Origin: Stagonosporopsis chrysanthemi | Lineage: Eukaryota; Ascomycota; Dothideomycetes; Pleosporales; Didymellaceae | Assembly: GCA_022560025.1 (NCBI GenBank) | Contig: JAFISE010000293.1 | Coordinates: forward strand, 1 to 28,184 | Direction of reading: 5' to 3' | DNA: 28,184 nucleotides | In this document: positions 26,346 to 28,184 of the stretch, one piece after another | Layout of the letters: every line of letters begins with the position of its first letter | How positions within the stretch are numbered: the first letter of the stretch is position 1 | Program-made: the position numbers and the translations under genes | The notes under the pieces: model-generated | The model's database searches: none | Seen by the model: the letters and a program-made list of their open reading frames with translations, nothing else | Told to the model about the DNA's origin: nothing

Positions 26346-28184
26346 TAAGCTGCTCTAATAGATCCTAAGATGATGAGCGAGCTTGTAGACCTGCAGGCAA
26401 GCGCGCGTGTGGGGGTGTACAACGTCATAGATTTTAGCGCGCACCTGCTCTCCAACTGTACTATTTTGGATAATAGAGCAGCCACGCACCTTGTCAACAG
26501 CGCTGAGCTACTAGTGCCTGGCACTTTCCGCCTAGCGTCAGAGGTGGAGACAGTAGAAGCAGGCACCTAAGCGCTCCCTATTGCTGGCTGAAGAGCTCGT
26601 TTGTTCAAGAATGCGCTCCACGGAAAGCGCGGACTGCACACGGATGACCTGCTCCTGCAGGACGTAGTTGTAGTAGAGGGATTCTATGTGAACATTATCT
26701 TAGAAGCTCGTTTGAACAGCAAAGGTCTCTGGTACCTCAGCCTTGACTCTACTCTCTGCGTGGGATACTTGGACGAACTAGGATCAAGCATTGTGTGTGC
26801 GACTCTTAAGCGCGCTTTTAGCCTCACTTTCTTTGAATATAAGCTACTTTCTACTTACACGCTAATCTTGGTGAACACTGTGACGCCCAAACGATCTTAC
26901 ACTACTCACCTGAGAAGCTTGGATGAGGACATCTAGCACAAACAAGCTGGCTACCTAGGCCTAGAAGCTCTTCGAGCCTTGGTAAAGAGAGCGCGCGGCG
27001 TGCGTATAAGCGGAACAGCTCAAAAAGACTGCCAACACTGTGCAATTGCACATGCTAAACAGGTAGTGAGCTGAAGGAAGCGTGAGAAGCCTGGGCGACC
27101 ATTTTGGAGAGTAGGTTGGGACCTATTTGATATGCCTCTAGGCCGCGGCAACGAGTTATAGATCCTTTTAATCAAGGAGTACTACAGTAGGAAGCTCTTT
27201 GTGTACTGCCTACAAGGCAAGACGCTCACAGAGATCCTGCGCGTCTTTACAAACTTTACGCGCTAGGTACTCACTTAGTACAAGCTCAAAATTTGCAAGA
27301 TTACTCAGGATAATGACACTGCAACAGTGCTGTGGCACAGGAGCTCTGCGTACAAGCGCTGGGCGCTTGAAGAGGGTATTGAAATAGAGGTTACTCTACC
27401 CTATACACATGAGCTAAATGGCGGCCTAGAAAGAGCTGGTCAAGAGATAATAACGAAATCGATAAAGATAGCGAGCGGCGCCAACCTGCCCTAGAAGCTC
27501 TGGCCAGAGGTTGTAGAAGCCGCTGCGTGGCTATATAACATAAGCCTATCTCACGCAAACGAGCTGCGTAGCCCTAATAAGCAGCTTAATCAGTGGTTTA
27601 CTCAGTATTTTTGCTGGTACACGCCTGAGCTTGTGAGAGGGGTAGCAGCTGATCTTAGGCCTGATTGGAGCGGCGTTTATGCTTACGGCTGCCGCGCGTA
27701 TCCTTTGAACAAGGAGCGGGCAGCTGGACGCGACAGGAGAGGCTTCAAAGTCACTCCGCGGGGCTACATTGGTTACCTTGTTGGTTATTGAGCTTCCAAC
27801 ATATACCGCATATGGGTCCCCCAACTCAACCAGGTAATCACAACGCGCAATGTGACATTCAACGAGGAGCTCTATTATAGCGAGGACGACAAGGAACTGT
27901 TGATCCCTGCAGCAGAAGCGAGCAAGCTTGTTGAAATCCTCCATGAACCTGGTGAGATATTTGATGCGGGGGAAGCAATTGAGCTTCCTATTACGCAGGC
28001 AGTAGATCTATCGCTCGAAACGCCTACCGAGCGACAGCTCGGGGGTAGAGCTGCGCAGGAACCTTAATCGCTAGAGGGCCAATCTAGTGAGGAGGGAGCT
28101 GCTGCAGTAGAAGCTGCGCGCGCAACTAGCTTGGCCGGCAAGTCGCTGGAGATCCGCGCAGGGCGCTGAGAGATAGGCCTACTT
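26346..28184 (+). pseudogene. Copia R pol: protease and integrase, partial, about 12 in-frame stops
   Basis: The frame is continuous with gag and runs off the window. The protease region reads CTILDNRAATHLVNSAELL, matching the copia D-S-G-A-T-x-H-M site with Asn-Arg in place of Ser-Gly. The GAG-pre-integrase/zinc part carries LWYLSLDSTLCVGYLDEL, then HKQAGYLGLEALRALVKRA, GVRI and DCQHCAIAHAKQ (His and Cys pairs). The integrase core has VGWDLFDMP (first Asp), QDNDTATVLWHRS (second Asp) and LPYTHELNGGLERAGQEII (Glu), then PEVVEAAAWLYN and YAYGCRAYPLNKE. Stops include 26,346 (TAA), 26,568 (TAA), 26,589 (TGA), 26,934 (TAG), 28,065 (TAA) and 28,168 (TGA). Most fit C-to-T or G-to-A changes. RT and RNase H would lie beyond the window. 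Confidence 0.92.

Larger units (their letters stand above)
24745..28184 (+). mobile_element. Copia R: Ty1/copia LTR retrotransposon, 5' part
   Basis: This is a plus-strand copy of the same family as Copia L, cut by the window end before RT. The LTR, primer site and gag-pol frame are in order. The mutational load is graded: the LTR and gag are heavily TA-converted, while from about 25.9 kb normal CA, TG and CG are frequent and stops become sparse. It contains the unoccupied target of Gypsy-1 (26,282-26,286), which shows the pre-insertion structure. Confidence 0.93.

Noticed and set aside
26345..26566. Open frame of 73 codons on the minus strand opposite the copia protease
   Set aside because: The plus strand holds clear copia protease and integrase homology. 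The minus frame has no recognisable feature and is open because RIP was light there.
27199..27880. Short plus-strand frames (27,199-27,387 and 27,665-27,880)
   Set aside because: They are out of phase with the long copia pol frame that explains the region. The frame at 27,852-28,067, by contrast, is the true pol frame and is included in it.
27546..27944. Open frame of 132 codons on the minus strand opposite copia integrase
   Set aside because: It overlaps the integrase C-terminal part in antisense. There is no motif, and the sense frame is the conserved one.

Overview
The window is a block of nested, decayed transposable elements from a filamentous ascomycete (Pezizomycotina-type) genome. 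I see no intact gene, host gene, tRNA, rRNA or CRISPR array. From about position 100 to 24,700 the DNA is extremely TA-rich, and every recognisable coding frame is riddled with TAA/TAG where Gln (CAA/CAG) or Trp (TGG) is expected. This is the signature of repeat-induced point mutation (RIP), a fungal premeiotic defence that turns C into T in duplicated DNA. The mutational load falls through the right end: beyond about 25.9 kb normal CA and TG are common again, but about a dozen in-frame stops remain. The first 99 bases are essentially unmutated.

Layout. (1) Copia L, a Ty1/copia element on the minus strand, fills both sides of 1-17,609: 3' LTR end 1-99, pol 100-2675, gag 16,073-17,365, 5' LTR 17,366-17,609. 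(2) Gypsy-1 (plus strand, 2676-16,067) is inserted at its gag-pol junction, with identical 5-bp target duplications GTAGA. It carries gag, a pol with chromodomain, and an unusual 1.26-kb tail before its 3' LTR. (3) Gypsy-2 (minus strand, 3684-9246), a compact chromovirus, is inserted into the gag region of Gypsy-1. (4) A 430-bp foldback/MITE-like element (13,541-13,970) with 177-bp inverted arms interrupts the end of the Gypsy-1 integrase region. To the right lie an unassigned stretch, a decayed ORF of unknown function (18.5-19.9 kb), a decayed hAT transposase (20.2-22.6 kb), an orphan 3' end of the Gypsy-1 family (about 22,990-24,549), and Copia R (24,745 to the window end), a second copy of the same copia family on the plus strand. 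Copia L and Copia R form a 1,542-bp inverted repeat with no net length difference.

The relative order of events can be read: Copia L came first, then Gypsy-1, then Gypsy-2 and the foldback element (order of these two unknown), with RIP mutations in all of them. Copia R retains the unoccupied Gypsy-1 target site (26,282-26,286).

Two points stand out. First, the unmutated LTR end at 1-99 can be compared base by base with its mutated partner at 17,511-17,609: all 17 differences are C-to-T or G-to-A, and all 17 lie in the context Y-C-R (pyrimidine-C-purine), so CpG is hit as well as CpA. Second, both unrelated gypsy elements carry an extra ORF antisense to pol between pol and the 3' LTR. In Gypsy-2 it has a Cys-rich N-terminal motif and a basic coiled-coil-like segment.
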